Assembly (NCBI GenBank): GCA_900764105.1
Contig: CAAFMS010000023.1
Location: 1-64,000, forward strand
Origin: Clostridia bacterium
GTDB lineage: Bacteria > Bacillota > Clostridia > Christensenellales > Borkfalkiaceae
Direction of reading: 5' to 3'
DNA length: 64,000 nucleotides
The notes under the pieces are model-generated. The model was not told the origin of the DNA. It saw only the letters and a program-made list of their open reading frames with translations, and did not search any database. Position numbers and translations under genes: made by a program. Shown one piece after another: positions 17,821 to 27,245 of the stretch. Position 1 is the stretch's first letter, and each line of letters opens with the position of its first letter.

Positions 17821-18777
17821 TCAGTCCTCTCTCGGTCCGTATTTTGTCAACAACTTTTTAACGATAAGAGTCGATGGCAACACGATAGCCGTCAACATCA
17901 GACCTATTGCCGACAAGACGGTGTACGGCACATAGTTTATTCCCTGCGGCACCCATACGTCACTCTTCTGAACCTGTAAATACAGGAAATAACCGACGTT
18001 TCCTATCGCGTCTCCCCTGTTGCTGTACAGGGTAAACATTCTGAATTGTTCGGTAAAAGTACTCGATACCATAACGACCATCATCGTGATAAGAGTCGGA
18101 TAAATCATCGGAAGTACGATATACCAAAATTCCTGAATACGGTTCGCCCCATCGAGGTGACACGACTCGATTACTGATTCGTTTATCGCGCTCATCGTAT
18201 TGGAATACAACAGCATATTGACGCCGAACCAGAAGAGAGAGTTGAAAAAAAACACGAAATATAAACTTGTTTTCGGGTTTTCGAGAAGCCCCGTCATCGT
18301 AGTTATCCCGAATACCTGCTTTGCGAAAGAAGGTATTACGCTGTTGCACAGTTTGACGTAAATAAGACCTATAACAACCTCGGATAATATCTGAGGCACA
18401 TATAACGCTACCCTGAAAAACCCGCTGCAAGGTCCTTTTTTATAGATATAAAAGGAAAACAATAATGTAAGCGGCGTAATGAGAAAGATGTTTCCCGCCG
18501 TGAACAGCAACGAGTTTTTTATTCTGTACGGATATTTCGCAAGTTCTTCGAATCCCTTCGCAAAGTTTGAAAAGCCCGCAAAAGATTTCACCAGAAAACC
18601 CTCGCTTGCCTTTTCGTACGAAGTAAAAGCAAGCGCGAAAGAATTGAAATTGATGTAGACGTAGAACACGAAAAAGTGCGCTACGGGAATAAACATCAGT
18701 ATCAGGTAAAAAACCAACTTCTTTTTATTTTTATACATCGAATTGCGCCGATCGGGCAACTTATAACCTTTTTCCAT
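17821..18777 (-). CDS. Sugar ABC transporter permease (CUT1, MalF/LplB-type)
   Basis: A 318-residue permease that pairs with the gene at 16825-17817. Six membrane segments are visible, the first at about 18-40 (LVFYLILMFIPVAHFFVFYV). The EAA-like loop reads ESCHLDGANRIQEFWYIVLP, with the LDGAN core conserved but the first alanines replaced, as often in MalF-type subunits. It lies downstream of the solute-binding lipoprotein gene, separated by 67 bases that contain a hairpin. The predicted substrate is an oligosaccharide released by the surface proteins of this locus. Confidence 0.93.
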   Translation of the reverse strand: MEKGYKLPDRRNSMYKNKKKLVFYLILMFIPVAHFFVFYVYINFNSFALAFTSYEKASEGFLVKSFAGFSNFAKGFEELAKYPYRIKNSLLFTAGNIFLITPLTLLFSFYIYKKGPCSGFFRVALYVPQILSEVVIGLIYVKLCNSVIPSFAKQVFGITTMTGLLENPKTSLYFVFFFNSLFWFGVNMLLYSNTMSAINESVIESCHLDGANRIQEFWYIVLPMIYPTLITMMVVMVSSTFTEQFRMFTLYSNRGDAIGNVGYFLYLQVQKSDVWVPQGINYVPYTVLSAIGLMLTAIVLPSTLIVKKLLTKYGPRED

Positions 18778-18802
18778 AATTACTCGGTGGAGAATACTGT
18801 CA

Positions 18803-18821
18803 GAGCGAAAAAGTTTCGCTC
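18803..18821 (-). other. Intercistronic hairpin after the sugar-binding protein gene
   Basis: GAGCGAAA (18803-18810) and TTTCGCTC (18814-18821) form a perfect 8-bp stem with a 3-base loop, and partial pairing extends it outwards. It lies between the binding-protein stop (18845) and the permease start (18777). Hairpins here commonly stabilise the upstream message or cause partial termination, giving more binding protein than permease. Confidence 0.55.
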
Positions 18822-18844
18822 CGACTGTTTCTCATATTGTTTTT

Positions 18845-20611
18845 TTAGCCTATTATCGTAGCCCAAGTGTCGGCAGACCTTTTCGTTGCCTCGAATATGT
18901 TCTGAGCCGTTCCGTTATACTTCTTTATCGCGTCAAGATAGCCGTTTCCGATAAGAGTTCCGTTAATCGTAAACGTCGTGACGGAAGAACTCCAACTAAG
19001 AGAAAACGATTTAAGGTTATTCTTGAAATATTGATTGTCGGAAGCGTAATTCACAACGTCCGAATGCTCTTTGATATCTTTTACGTTGTTATAGTAATAT
19101 GCTGCGGAGATATCGTCGGAAGGAATGGTATAGTTGTATTCCATAGGAATCGACAATCCCGTCGCGCCGGTGAAAATACCAAGGCCTTCATCCGTATACA
19201 TATAGTTAAGGAAAGCTAAAGAAGCAGCCTTTTTACCTTCGTTACCCGATTTATCGAGATGCGCGTTTGCGAAAACATAGGAATTGCCTAAATTCATAAG
19301 CGTATTTTTCTTTCCGCCGTTTTCCGCAACGCTTCCGCTAAGTTGCGACGGACAGGTCAAAAATTTAATATGTCTGCCCTTTGCCGCCACGTCGGGATCG
19401 GCTTCGTCTTCCCAATCCTCGAAATACCCTTTCGCCACCGCTTCGTGATACCAGTACGACGCATCGTAAAGCATTGCGGAGTCTCCGTCGCAAATAAACT
19501 GCGACATTGCGCCCGTGTTACCTCCCTGATTGTCCGAAAGCCATCCCTCTTTATATGCAATTTGCAGGAAAGCAAGCGAATAATAACGAGCGGACATATC
19601 GTACGCCTTATATCCGTTTTCTTTCGTAAGTTTTACGTTTTCGACTATCGGCATAGGAATCTTTACGCTTCCGTCCGCGCTCACGTAAAAGTTTTCGGAA
19701 GAAAAACCGGTAACGACTTCCGCGTCAGTTCCGCCTTCGGCAAAATTAGTGTAAACCGCTCTCATCGCGTCGTAACCCGCAAGCGAAGCCCAAATCGCGT
19801 GAGTTAAATAGAAAGAATAGATATTGGTGTCGTTACCCATAACGAACGGATTGATGCCCGCCTTGGTCTTCATATACCAGCACCATACGAGCATTTCCTG
19901 AAGGGAGGACGGAAGTCCGTCGTCGGGCGTGCCGTATACGCCGTCGGGACCGCACGATTTTTTAGCGTTGGCGTTCGCTACCATATAGAAACTTTCACCG
20001 TCTTTGATAAACGCGCAATCATTGCTTGTAAACGTCTGTTTATCGGACGTCTCGGGCGCGGCAAAGAAACAGTTTTTCTTTATAAGCAAATCTTCGTCGT
20101 AAGGAACGCCCGCATAGAAATCGTAGGAAGGAAGCGCATAATATTTACCGTCTTTTCCTACCATTCTCTTTTTGGCGTCGCTATCGATTTTACTTTCGAG
20201 CGGAGTTACGACGGAAGTTAAATCGAGAATATCTCCCTTTATCGACAAATCGTAAATATCGGCGTCGTTTTCCGCCATATACAGATCCGCGCCGTCGCTT
20301 GACAAGGTGGTAAGGGGAAGATTTCTCGTAGTGGAGAACGTTACCTGAACGCCCTTTTTCCCGCTTTCGAACTTGGTATCTTTATTCGCTTCAGTGAAGT
20401 TCTTTATAAGAGTATCGAGCCACGCCGTATCTCTCGTCGCAGTACCTTGGAAAAATTTCAGAATAACCTGCGTTTTTTCGTTATCGATTTTTCCTCCGTT
20501 GCTCGTTCCGTTACCGCTCCCGTTGCCGCCACCGCCGCCGCAGCCGACGACAAGCGAGCAAGCCATAACCATTGCCATAATCATTGAAATCAATTTTGCC
20601 TTTTTAAACAT
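18845..20611 (-). CDS. Sugar ABC transporter substrate-binding lipoprotein
   Basis: Extracytoplasmic solute-binding protein, 588 residues, longer than the usual 420-550 of CUT1 binding proteins. The signal peptide ends in SLVVGC with Cys24 as lipidation site, followed by a Gly/Asn/Ser linker. Family 1 extracellular-binding features include DTAWLDTLIKNFTEANKDT near the N-terminus, AFLNYMYTDEGLGIFTGATG and several aromatic residues of the cleft. Two following permease genes complete the importer. The start has a GAGAGG site. It is the second gene of the operon, 41 bases after the giant phosphatase-repeat gene, and supplies the specificity of import; the ligand is unknown but likely a large oligosaccharide. 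Confidence 0.9.
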   Translation of the reverse strand: MFKKAKLISMIMAMVMACSLVVGCGGGGGNGSGNGTSNGGKIDNEKTQVILKFFQGTATRDTAWLDTLIKNFTEANKDTKFESGKKGVQVTFSTTRNLPLTTLSSDGADLYMAENDADIYDLSIKGDILDLTSVVTPLESKIDSDAKKRMVGKDGKYYALPSYDFYAGVPYDEDLLIKKNCFFAAPETSDKQTFTSNDCAFIKDGESFYMVANANAKKSCGPDGVYGTPDDGLPSSLQEMLVWCWYMKTKAGINPFVMGNDTNIYSFYLTHAIWASLAGYDAMRAVYTNFAEGGTDAEVVTGFSSENFYVSADGSVKIPMPIVENVKLTKENGYKAYDMSARYYSLAFLQIAYKEGWLSDNQGGNTGAMSQFICDGDSAMLYDASYWYHEAVAKGYFEDWEDEADPDVAAKGRHIKFLTCPSQLSGSVAENGGKKNTLMNLGNSYVFANAHLDKSGNEGKKAASLAFLNYMYTDEGLGIFTGATGLSIPMEYNYTIPSDDISAAYYYNNVKDIKEHSDVVNYASDNQYFKNNLKSFSLSWSSSVTTFTINGTLIGNGYLDAIKKYNGTAQNIFEATKRSADTWATIIG

Positions 20612-20651
20612 ATTTACCTCTCAGATATTTTTTCCACATATTAGTGGTTTT

Positions 20652-23600
20652 TTATTGATTTTCATTCGTATTGACCGTTACGTCAAATCCCGAAGTTTCG
20701 AGATCCGTCGTCGCGTATATATACTGAACGCTCTTCGCGTTTACAACAACGCCGCTCACACTGTCTTTACTGTTTTTAATAATGTCTCCCGCGCTGAACA
20801 ACCGATATATATCGCTTCCCTGAGCGTTTACCGTTATGTCTTTGAACGTACATCCTCTCGACTGATTTCCGCCGCCTAAGACTCCGCATTGTACGCCCGT
20901 AAACGTATTCGTAAACGTTACCGTTATATTTTCAAAAACGCTGTCCTGCGCGCTCACTCCGAATACCGAAGCGTTCGCTCCCGTATTTAATTGAGCGACT
21001 TCTATTTCCACGTTCTTAATTACCGCCCCTTTCAAAGCGTTGAACAGTCCGAGGGAATAACTCAAATCGACGTTTACTATCTTATTACCTCTGCCGTCTA
21101 TCGTTCCCGCAAAGCCCGCCGTGCCTAAGTCAACCCAGCCCGCGTCCGTGAAGCCCGTTCCGATAACGTTAAGATTCCAAGGTATAACGTAATACGCGCC
21201 CTTGTTTTTCTCGCCGTCTGCTGCCGAGCAATAAACGGCTTCTTTAAACTCTGCTCCGCTCGTAAGATATTTCGTAATAATGGTTACCGGGGCGATGACA
21301 GTTATTTTTTCACCGTTTTTCTGACCTTTAACGACGATATTTTTCACACCGTGTTTCGTAAGGTCGGCTTTGATACCGGTCATATCGAGATTGTTTAAAT
21401 CCGTTCCCAGCTCGATTCCGTCGCAGGTTATGCCCTGAACGGTCAGACCCGTCTGCTCCGCGCCGAGACTTAAGGAATAAGTATCGTTCGTAAGCAAAAT
21501 ATCCTGATTATCGGTAAGAGTCACCTCTTTAGTTTCGCCCGTCGTTATTCCGTTTACGCTCGTAATCGTACCGTAAATATAATTGATTTTCTTCGCTTCC
21601 GCGACTACGCCGTCAAAACCCGAGCCGCCGTTCGACGCATGGCTTATAAGATAGAATATCTCGCTGCCTTCCGCCGTGACTTTTACGTTTCTGTAAGTGT
21701 TTCCGACCGCGTTGTTACCCGAAAGAATACCTCCCGTCGTCGCCGTAAACACGCAATCGAAAGTTACCGTTACGTTTTCGATAAGCGTTTTTTTCGTAAT
21801 TACTCCGAATACCGATTTGTTAGCCTGAGGAACAAAATTCGCTACGGTAAAGTTTATATTCTTTACAACGGCGTTTTCCGTACAGTTGAATATACCGGGA
21901 ACGCCGTCCTCGATATTAAGATTTTTAACGGTATGACCTCTGCCGTCTATCTTGCCTTTAAACCCGTCCGACTCCGTCCACAACATACCTGCTTTCCAGT
22001 CTATTCCGCTTGCGTCGATATCGTCGGTCAGTATAAAATATTTTCCTTCGCTCAAAGCCGTTCCCTGACTCTGAATATTCGCTTTGAGATTGTCTTTTGT
22101 AAGAACGTCCGTCACAAACAGTACGGGTATCGTCAGAGTAACCGACCCGCCGCCTTGCTTTCCGATTACGGTTATAACGTTGTTGCCGTGTTTCGTCACG
22201 TCCGCCTTGATTTCGTTGAGGTTCAGATTGTTTATATCCGTACCTAAATCATAAGACAAACAACTTATTCCGCTTACCGTCATGGACGAATAATCTTTTC
22301 CGTCCTCGCTCAGCGAAATCGACTTCTCGTCAAGTCCCAATATAATCTGCTGAACGTTATCGAATTCTACGACGGTTTCGAGTTCTGCCGTAACGCCGCT
22401 CGTTTCGCCGACAACAGACGGATTTACAGATTCGTTTCCGCCGATATATTTCAGTTTCGAGCAGGAAACGGTACAACTTTCGTATATATTTTTGCCGTTA
22501 TTACCCGAATAGTGTCCGTTGCCTACAAGAGTTGTAAGTATGCTTCTCTTCGCCTGAATATCAACGTTTCTGAACGTCGTACCGCTCGTTTGCTGAGCAA
22601 TAAGAAGTCCCGCATTACCGTTTGTTTCCATATTGACCGCGGTTTTTAAGATAATATCGACGTTTTCAAACAAACAATCTTTGACGTTGTTCGCGAAAAG
22701 AGTTGCGCCCGTCACGCTCGATTTATATTCTACGACTTCGAAAGTTATATTTCGAATAACCGCGTTTACCATTCCTCTGAAAATACCCGAAGAATCGAGA
22801 TTTATATTGAATACCTTGTAGCCGTTTCCGTTAAGCGTTCCCGAAAAACCTTCGCCGTAACCGATATACGACGGAACTTTCTGCTCCCCGTTTTCATCCG
22901 TAAACGAATATATAGACTTACTTTCTGCGTCTATATCGTTTTTCAACGTATAGTACGCTCCCTCGTTTTTGAGTTCGCCCTCAACCGTCGCGGTAACGCA
23001 TTGCATCAACTGATTAAAGCTCCCGATTTCAGCCGTCACGATCGTTACGGGAATTCTTATCAATGCGAAATCTTTCCCGTTGTCTGCCAGAATCTCTATC
23101 GACTTGTTAAGTCCGTGAAGCGCGAATTTATCTTTTATGGCGGTCACTTCTAAGTTTTCTATATCTGTTCCCAAATCGTTTACGCCGTATTTAACCGAGC
23201 GGATATTCGTATAACCGCTGTAATCGGCGTCGCCCTCTTTAAGCGAAATCGTTACTTTATCCCTTGAAAGGACTAAAGTCTGAACCGTTTCGAAATCGAC
23301 GACTTTCAAATCGGACATAACGTCTACGGTATGATGCAATTTTACGTTTATACCGCTCTTTGTCTTTAATGCGATTTCAACCTTTCTGTCGCCTATGTCG
23401 GATTCTTTGAATAATTCGCTTATATTGAATCTTATCATTCCGTCAAGCGTTATGAAATCGGTTATCGTTTTGCCGTCAAACGTTACCGAAATTATCTCGG
23501 AATCGGAAAATTCGTCGTCGATGGTCAGATATCCTACGCCGTTAGAGAAATGTATCGTACTTGCTTCGGCGGATTCTTTCGATAAATTCCCCTTAATGCC

Positions 23601-25751
23601 GTTAACGGAATAAACGGAAATCGATTTAAGAGCGTCGTCGGGAGATTGTTCGTGAGCCAACTCCAACACATTTTCGGCGTTTATCGCGAAGTTGTTAAAC
23701 GTACAAGGTTTGTTCGTCTTATACCCCGCATACTGCGAACCTCCGAATAACGAATCGATTACCACTCCTTCGGCGTTTACGGTAACGTTGTTAAACGAGG
23801 TACTGCAAATCATACATTTCGTAATAAGACCGTTCATGCCCGCAATTTTGTCTCTGCCGCCCGTAATATTAAACGTGACGTCATCAAACGTCGCTCCTAC
23901 GACGCTCGCCCCTATCATCGGAGCCTGATTTCCGCCGTATTTGCCGCTGAACGCTACGTTTTTAACGGCCGCGCCGACGCCTATCATTCCGAAAATACCG
24001 TTCGACCACGAAACAGAATCGTATTTGATCGTATGAAGCGTTCCGTTTCCGTCTTTGCCGTCCAGCACGCCTTTAAACCCGTAAATACCCGAAGCGTTAG
24101 TAATGTTTGCCCCGTATGCCGCGGAATAAGTATAAGTAATATCGTTTACGAGACGATAATAACCGTATCTTTCGGTATTGGCGTCGGAATATTCGACGAT
24201 TTCTCTCAATTCCTCGGCGTTTCCTATATTTTTCGTAATAATCAGTACGGGTACTTCTATGCGATAACTTTTTCCGTCCGCGCCCGTTCCGTAAACGATA
24301 ATTTCTTTATCTCCGTAAACCCTCTTGTCAAGACCGTCGAAAGAAAGAGCGTTTATATTTTTACCCAAATCGAACTGCCCGATTTTAATCGAATTTACGC
24401 TGCTTAGTTCAACTCCGCAGTCGGAAATATCTATAGATTTTACATCGTCGGTCAACAATATCTCCTGAACGCCGTCGATTTTTTTACACTCCTCGCCCGA
24501 AGAAGTTTCGGACAACAATATACCTTTTATCCTGTCTATCGTTTCGTTAGACAAACCGATATATTCGATAAGATAATTGTAAACGGCATCGTTTATCGTT
24601 CCGTTCACGGTATAATTTGCTTTCAACGCGTCTATAAAAAGACCCATTGCAACGTAGTTGCCGCCGTCGTTCTGCATTATTCCGCCGCTTGTAAACGATT
24701 TTCCGTCTTCCGCCACGCCGCTTCTCAAACGCCTGCCGTATCTCGAAAAGGTTGTCAACTCATAGTCTTTTATTAAAGACTGCTCGTCGACGCCGAGCAA
24801 GCCGTTAATCAGCAAGGCGAGCGTTCCCGTTCTGTCCGCGCCCGCGTTACAGTGAAAATAGACGGGATAATTGCTCTCGTCCGCCAACAATTCAAACAGT
24901 TCTTTTATCGCGTTTTTGTTATTTGCGTCGTAACCGCCGGAAACCTTGTCTTTTCCTAAATTTCGCCACGATTCGTAGTCGATTACGTTTGCGTATTGTC
25001 CCAAAGGAATTTTAACGTATTTAACGTTTTCTCCTATGGCATTTTGAGTTTGCCCTCCGTCATCGCTTTCGGATCGCAAATCTATTTCGGTTTTTATACC
25101 CAACCGATTAAGCATCGTCGCTTTCCCTTCGTCGGTTACAGCCTCGCCGTTTACCGTTCCGTTTAATTTTCCGCCGCGGTACAACAGCCCGTAGTTCACG
25201 TTTCCGCTACCGACTTTATAACCGCCGAGATCTCTTACGTTGGATACGCCGTCTACGGATATCGCCCTTACCGCGCTTTGCTTAGTCGTGAACGAACCGA
25301 CTTCCGACGTATCGTTCGAATAAGTTCCCCGAACTTTCCAATAGTAGGTTCTGCCGGGAATAAGATTGTACAATTCGAGAGTCGGAGTATATCCGAAAAC
25401 TTTTTCCACCCGCGAATTTTCAAAAGAGGCGTCCTCGGAAATGTAAACGTTATAAAAAGAACTTCCGTTCTGTTTCCACGAAAGCGTTACGCTTTTTGCG
25501 CCCTTTCCGCTGTATTCGTTCTTTAATAATATGTCTATCTGAGTTTCTTCGTCGGTTGCGGACAAATATTCGTCGATACTTTCGTCCGTTACCCGTACCG
25601 TTTCGCCTTTGTTATTCGACAATAATTCTATTTTATTCGATTTATTCGCGCCCTTTACCGCGTTATATGCAAACGCCGTCCCTATAAAGCACAGCGACAG
25701 CATAGATATGAGCGCGACGGCTATGATAATTCTCCTCGATTTTATCTTCAA
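20652..25751 (-). CDS. Giant secreted protein: FN3, tyrosine-phosphatase (PF13350-type) and beta-helix-like repeats
   Basis: A 1699-residue secreted protein and first gene of the operon. The start is TTG, eight bases after AGGAGG. A signal peptide (about 7-29) is followed by an FN3 domain at 84-157. A tyrosine/dual-specificity phosphatase domain of the PF13350 type spans 165-420: NVRDLGGY at 171-178, IDLRS at 223-227 and the P-loop HCNAGADRTG at 300-309, with Cys301 and Arg307 intact. The remaining 1250 residues hold four copies of the repeat module (GFKGVLDG, GFSGTLNG, GFKGKIDG, GFAGTIDG), each with a preceding short beta-rich segment. The catalytic core looks functional, so dephosphorylation of a phospho-glycan, inositol phosphate or protein outside the cell is possible. 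The last 280 residues closely match the protein at 5136-7532. Confidence 0.82.
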   Translation of the reverse strand: MKIKSRRIIIAVALISMLSLCFIGTAFAYNAVKGANKSNKIELLSNNKGETVRVTDESIDEYLSATDEETQIDILLKNEYSGKGAKSVTLSWKQNGSSFYNVYISEDASFENSRVEKVFGYTPTLELYNLIPGRTYYWKVRGTYSNDTSEVGSFTTKQSAVRAISVDGVSNVRDLGGYKVGSGNVNYGLLYRGGKLNGTVNGEAVTDEGKATMLNRLGIKTEIDLRSESDDGGQTQNAIGENVKYVKIPLGQYANVIDYESWRNLGKDKVSGGYDANNKNAIKELFELLADESNYPVYFHCNAGADRTGTLALLINGLLGVDEQSLIKDYELTTFSRYGRRLRSGVAEDGKSFTSGGIMQNDGGNYVAMGLFIDALKANYTVNGTINDAVYNYLIEYIGLSNETIDRIKGILLSETSSGEECKKIDGVQEILLTDDVKSIDISDCGVELSSVNSIKIGQFDLGKNINALSFDGLDKRVYGDKEIIVYGTGADGKSYRIEVPVLIITKNIGNAEELREIVEYSDANTERYGYYRLVNDITYTYSAAYGANITNASGIYGFKGVLDGKDGNGTLHTIKYDSVSWSNGIFGMIGVGAAVKNVAFSGKYGGNQAPMIGASVVGATFDDVTFNITGGRDKIAGMNGLITKCMICSTSFNNVTVNAEGVVIDSLFGGSQYAGYKTNKPCTFNNFAINAENVLELAHEQSPDDALKSISVYSVNGIKGNLSKESAEASTIHFSNGVGYLTIDDEFSDSEIISVTFDGKTITDFITLDGMIRFNISELFKESDIGDRKVEIALKTKSGINVKLHHTVDVMSDLKVVDFETVQTLVLSRDKVTISLKEGDADYSGYTNIRSVKYGVNDLGTDIENLEVTAIKDKFALHGLNKSIEILADNGKDFALIRIPVTIVTAEIGSFNQLMQCVTATVEGELKNEGAYYTLKNDIDAESKSIYSFTDENGEQKVPSYIGYGEGFSGTLNGNGYKVFNINLDSSGIFRGMVNAVIRNITFEVVEYKSSVTGATLFANNVKDCLFENVDIILKTAVNMETNGNAGLLIAQQTSGTTFRNVDIQAKRSILTTLVGNGHYSGNNGKNIYESCTVSCSKLKYIGGNESVNPSVVGETSGVTAELETVVEFDNVQQIILGLDEKSISLSEDGKDYSSMTVSGISCLSYDLGTDINNLNLNEIKADVTKHGNNVITVIGKQGGGSVTLTIPVLFVTDVLTKDNLKANIQSQGTALSEGKYFILTDDIDASGIDWKAGMLWTESDGFKGKIDGRGHTVKNLNIEDGVPGIFNCTENAVVKNINFTVANFVPQANKSVFGVITKKTLIENVTVTFDCVFTATTGGILSGNNAVGNTYRNVKVTAEGSEIFYLISHASNGGSGFDGVVAEAKKINYIYGTITSVNGITTGETKEVTLTDNQDILLTNDTYSLSLGAEQTGLTVQGITCDGIELGTDLNNLDMTGIKADLTKHGVKNIVVKGQKNGEKITVIAPVTIITKYLTSGAEFKEAVYCSAADGEKNKGAYYVIPWNLNVIGTGFTDAGWVDLGTAGFAGTIDGRGNKIVNVDLSYSLGLFNALKGAVIKNVEIEVAQLNTGANASVFGVSAQDSVFENITVTFTNTFTGVQCGVLGGGNQSRGCTFKDITVNAQGSDIYRLFSAGDIIKNSKDSVSGVVVNAKSVQYIYATTDLETSGFDVTVNTNENQ

Positions 25752-25780
25752 TTCCTTTTCCTCCTATTGTCGGTGAGAGC

Positions 25781-25809
25781 ATTATAACACCGTAAAAAAT
25801 ACATTTATA
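25781..25809 (-). promoter_or_regulatory. Probable promoter of the glycan-utilisation operon
   Basis: A perfect TATAAT (-10) on the minus strand at 25786-25781 lies about 30 bases before the TTG start of the first operon gene. The -35 position 17 bases upstream is AT-rich and far from TTGACA. A strong -10 with a weak -35 is typical of activator-dependent promoters and fits control by the divergent AraC-type regulator. Its binding site would be expected in 25800-25850. Confidence 0.5.
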
Positions 25810-25850
25810 GGCAAATCTCGCTTATTTTTTGTAAAATCGGTTTTATATCC

Positions 25851-25879
25851 TTGCCATTACCGCAAAAAAGATTTATAAT
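25851..25879 (+). promoter_or_regulatory. Promoter of the AraC-family regulator gene
   Basis: TTGCCA (25851-25856), a 17-base spacer and a consensus TATAAT (25874-25879). The ATG at 25918 follows, preceded by an AAGGGGG ribosome site. Divergent from the operon promoter, leaving about 40 bases shared between the two. Confidence 0.7.
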
Positions 25880-25917
25880 GCATATACAAGTTTGATTAAA
25901 TCGAAGGGGGAAAATAC

Positions 25918-26901
25918 ATGCATCCGACGACGTTGCCCGATTCGGGAAACACACACGACCCATACGATATAGGTTTTTTTACAAATCAATTTATTTTTAA
26001 AGACTATCCGAAATACTTTATATGCAACGCTTATTTTCACGACGACGCTCAGCTTTTTCCTATTTTGATGCATAATCACTCTTTCTACGAAATCAATATA
26101 GTTACAAGCGGAAGCGGCTGGCACTATATCGAAAACCAATGCATAAAAGCAAAACTCGGGAGCGTTTTCGTTATACCGCCGAACGTCAGACACGGTTATT
26201 ACACCGAAGACCCTCACAGTTTCAAAATTTTTCATATACTTTTAAGCTCGTACTTTATGGAAAAATACAAGGAAGAACTGGAAAGTATCGAAGGATATAA
26301 AACGATGTTTGAAATTGAGCTGACCCTACGTTCAAACTTACGCAAAACAGTGTTTCTCATTCTTTCGGAGGACGAATTGTCGTATTTTGAAAAAGATTTT
26401 ACCGAGTTGACTGATTTTTCAAAAAATCAAAGTTATGCAAACAACGTCGCGATAGTAGGTAAAACCATTTATCTCATTTCTCGGCTGTGTTCGCTGTTAT
26501 TAAACCATCATGGCGACATATTAAGGAAAAACTCCCCCGACAATAACAGCAGAATCGATATTCTTAATATTCTTTCTTCCATAGAATATATACAGAATAA
26601 TTTTGCGCAAAAAATCACGATAGACGATCTTGCGAAGAACGCAAAGATGTCCCGCTCGCTTTTTATAAAACAATTCGAATTGTATACAAAAAAAACGGTC
26701 AACGACTATGTAATGAATACGAGAATCGAAAAATCTCTGAATTTGCTTGACTCGAATTACGCAATTTCTTATATCGCGCAGGAATGCGGCTTCTTCGATT
26801 CGTCGCACTTTTCAAAATATTTCAAAAAAGTAATCGGAAAAACTCCTCTCGAATACAAAAAAAGCGTAATCGTGAAAAAAGACAAAAACAGTAAATTTTA
26901 A
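25918..26901 (+). CDS. AraC-family transcriptional regulator
   Basis: A 327-residue regulator. The N-terminal cupin-like sensor domain shows HNHSFYEINIVTSGSGWHY and GSVFVIPPNVRHGYY, the usual sugar-sensing jelly roll. The C-terminal double helix-turn-helix spans about 225-320, with ITIDDLAKNAKMSRSLFIKQF and the second helix motif YAISYIAQECGFFDSSHFSKYFKK followed by GKTPLEYKK. It is divergently transcribed from the glycan operon with a 166-base shared intergenic region, the standard layout of a local activator. It is therefore the most likely inducer-responsive activator of the 25-kb operon. ATG start with an AAGGGGG site. Confidence 0.92.
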   Translation: MHPTTLPDSGNTHDPYDIGFFTNQFIFKDYPKYFICNAYFHDDAQLFPILMHNHSFYEINIVTSGSGWHYIENQCIKAKLGSVFVIPPNVRHGYYTEDPHSFKIFHILLSSYFMEKYKEELESIEGYKTMFEIELTLRSNLRKTVFLILSEDELSYFEKDFTELTDFSKNQSYANNVAIVGKTIYLISRLCSLLLNHHGDILRKNSPDNNSRIDILNILSSIEYIQNNFAQKITIDDLAKNAKMSRSLFIKQFELYTKKTVNDYVMNTRIEKSLNLLDSNYAISYIAQECGFFDSSHFSKYFKKVIGKTPLEYKKSVIVKKDKNSKF

Positions 26902-27245
26902 AATTTATGCTTTGCTTATCAGAAGTAATGGAAAGTCGGATATATTCGCAAGTATAATCGAATTAAAGAAAGTAAGTATAAAATGTGATGATATCGCAAG
27001 AAAAATTGTTATTTGGAGCGATTAGTTTGCGAACACTAATTGATTAAACCATTAAAGAATAAAATTCGATTTACGTTACTAACGCTCCGCAAGTAAATAT
27101 CCACCCGCTATGCAGGTGGATATTTACTTGCTCGGATTTTTTAGTTGTTTAATCGTTTACAGGTTGCCGAAGTTCGCTCTTGTCGGTCGGCAAGTTTGCG
27201 GTTTCTGTCAATATCCGTCAACCGTTTGCAGGTTTGCGGTTTCAA
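26902..27245. other. Intergenic region between araC-type gene and lipoprotein gene
   Basis: A convergent intergenic region of 344 bases. It contains the perfect hairpin listed at 27089-27142 and, next to the lipoprotein stop, a short degenerate direct repeat with the core GTTTGCGGTTTC (near 27193 and 27231). I see no ORF with a ribosome site and no RNA gene. Confidence 0.5.
27089..27142 (+). terminator. Strong terminator-like hairpin, 17-bp perfect stem
   Basis: GCAAGTAAATATCCACC (27089-27105) pairs perfectly with its reverse complement at 27115-27131 around a 9-base loop. A T-run (27136-27142) follows a 4-base gap on the plus strand. Probably the terminator of the AraC-type gene, although nearly 190 bases downstream of its stop; it may also serve the convergent lipoprotein gene. 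Confidence 0.65.

Noticed and set aside
16825..20611. ABC ATPase for the sugar importer
   Set aside because: No Walker A/B or ABC signature protein is found anywhere in the glycan locus; a shared ATPase elsewhere is assumed.
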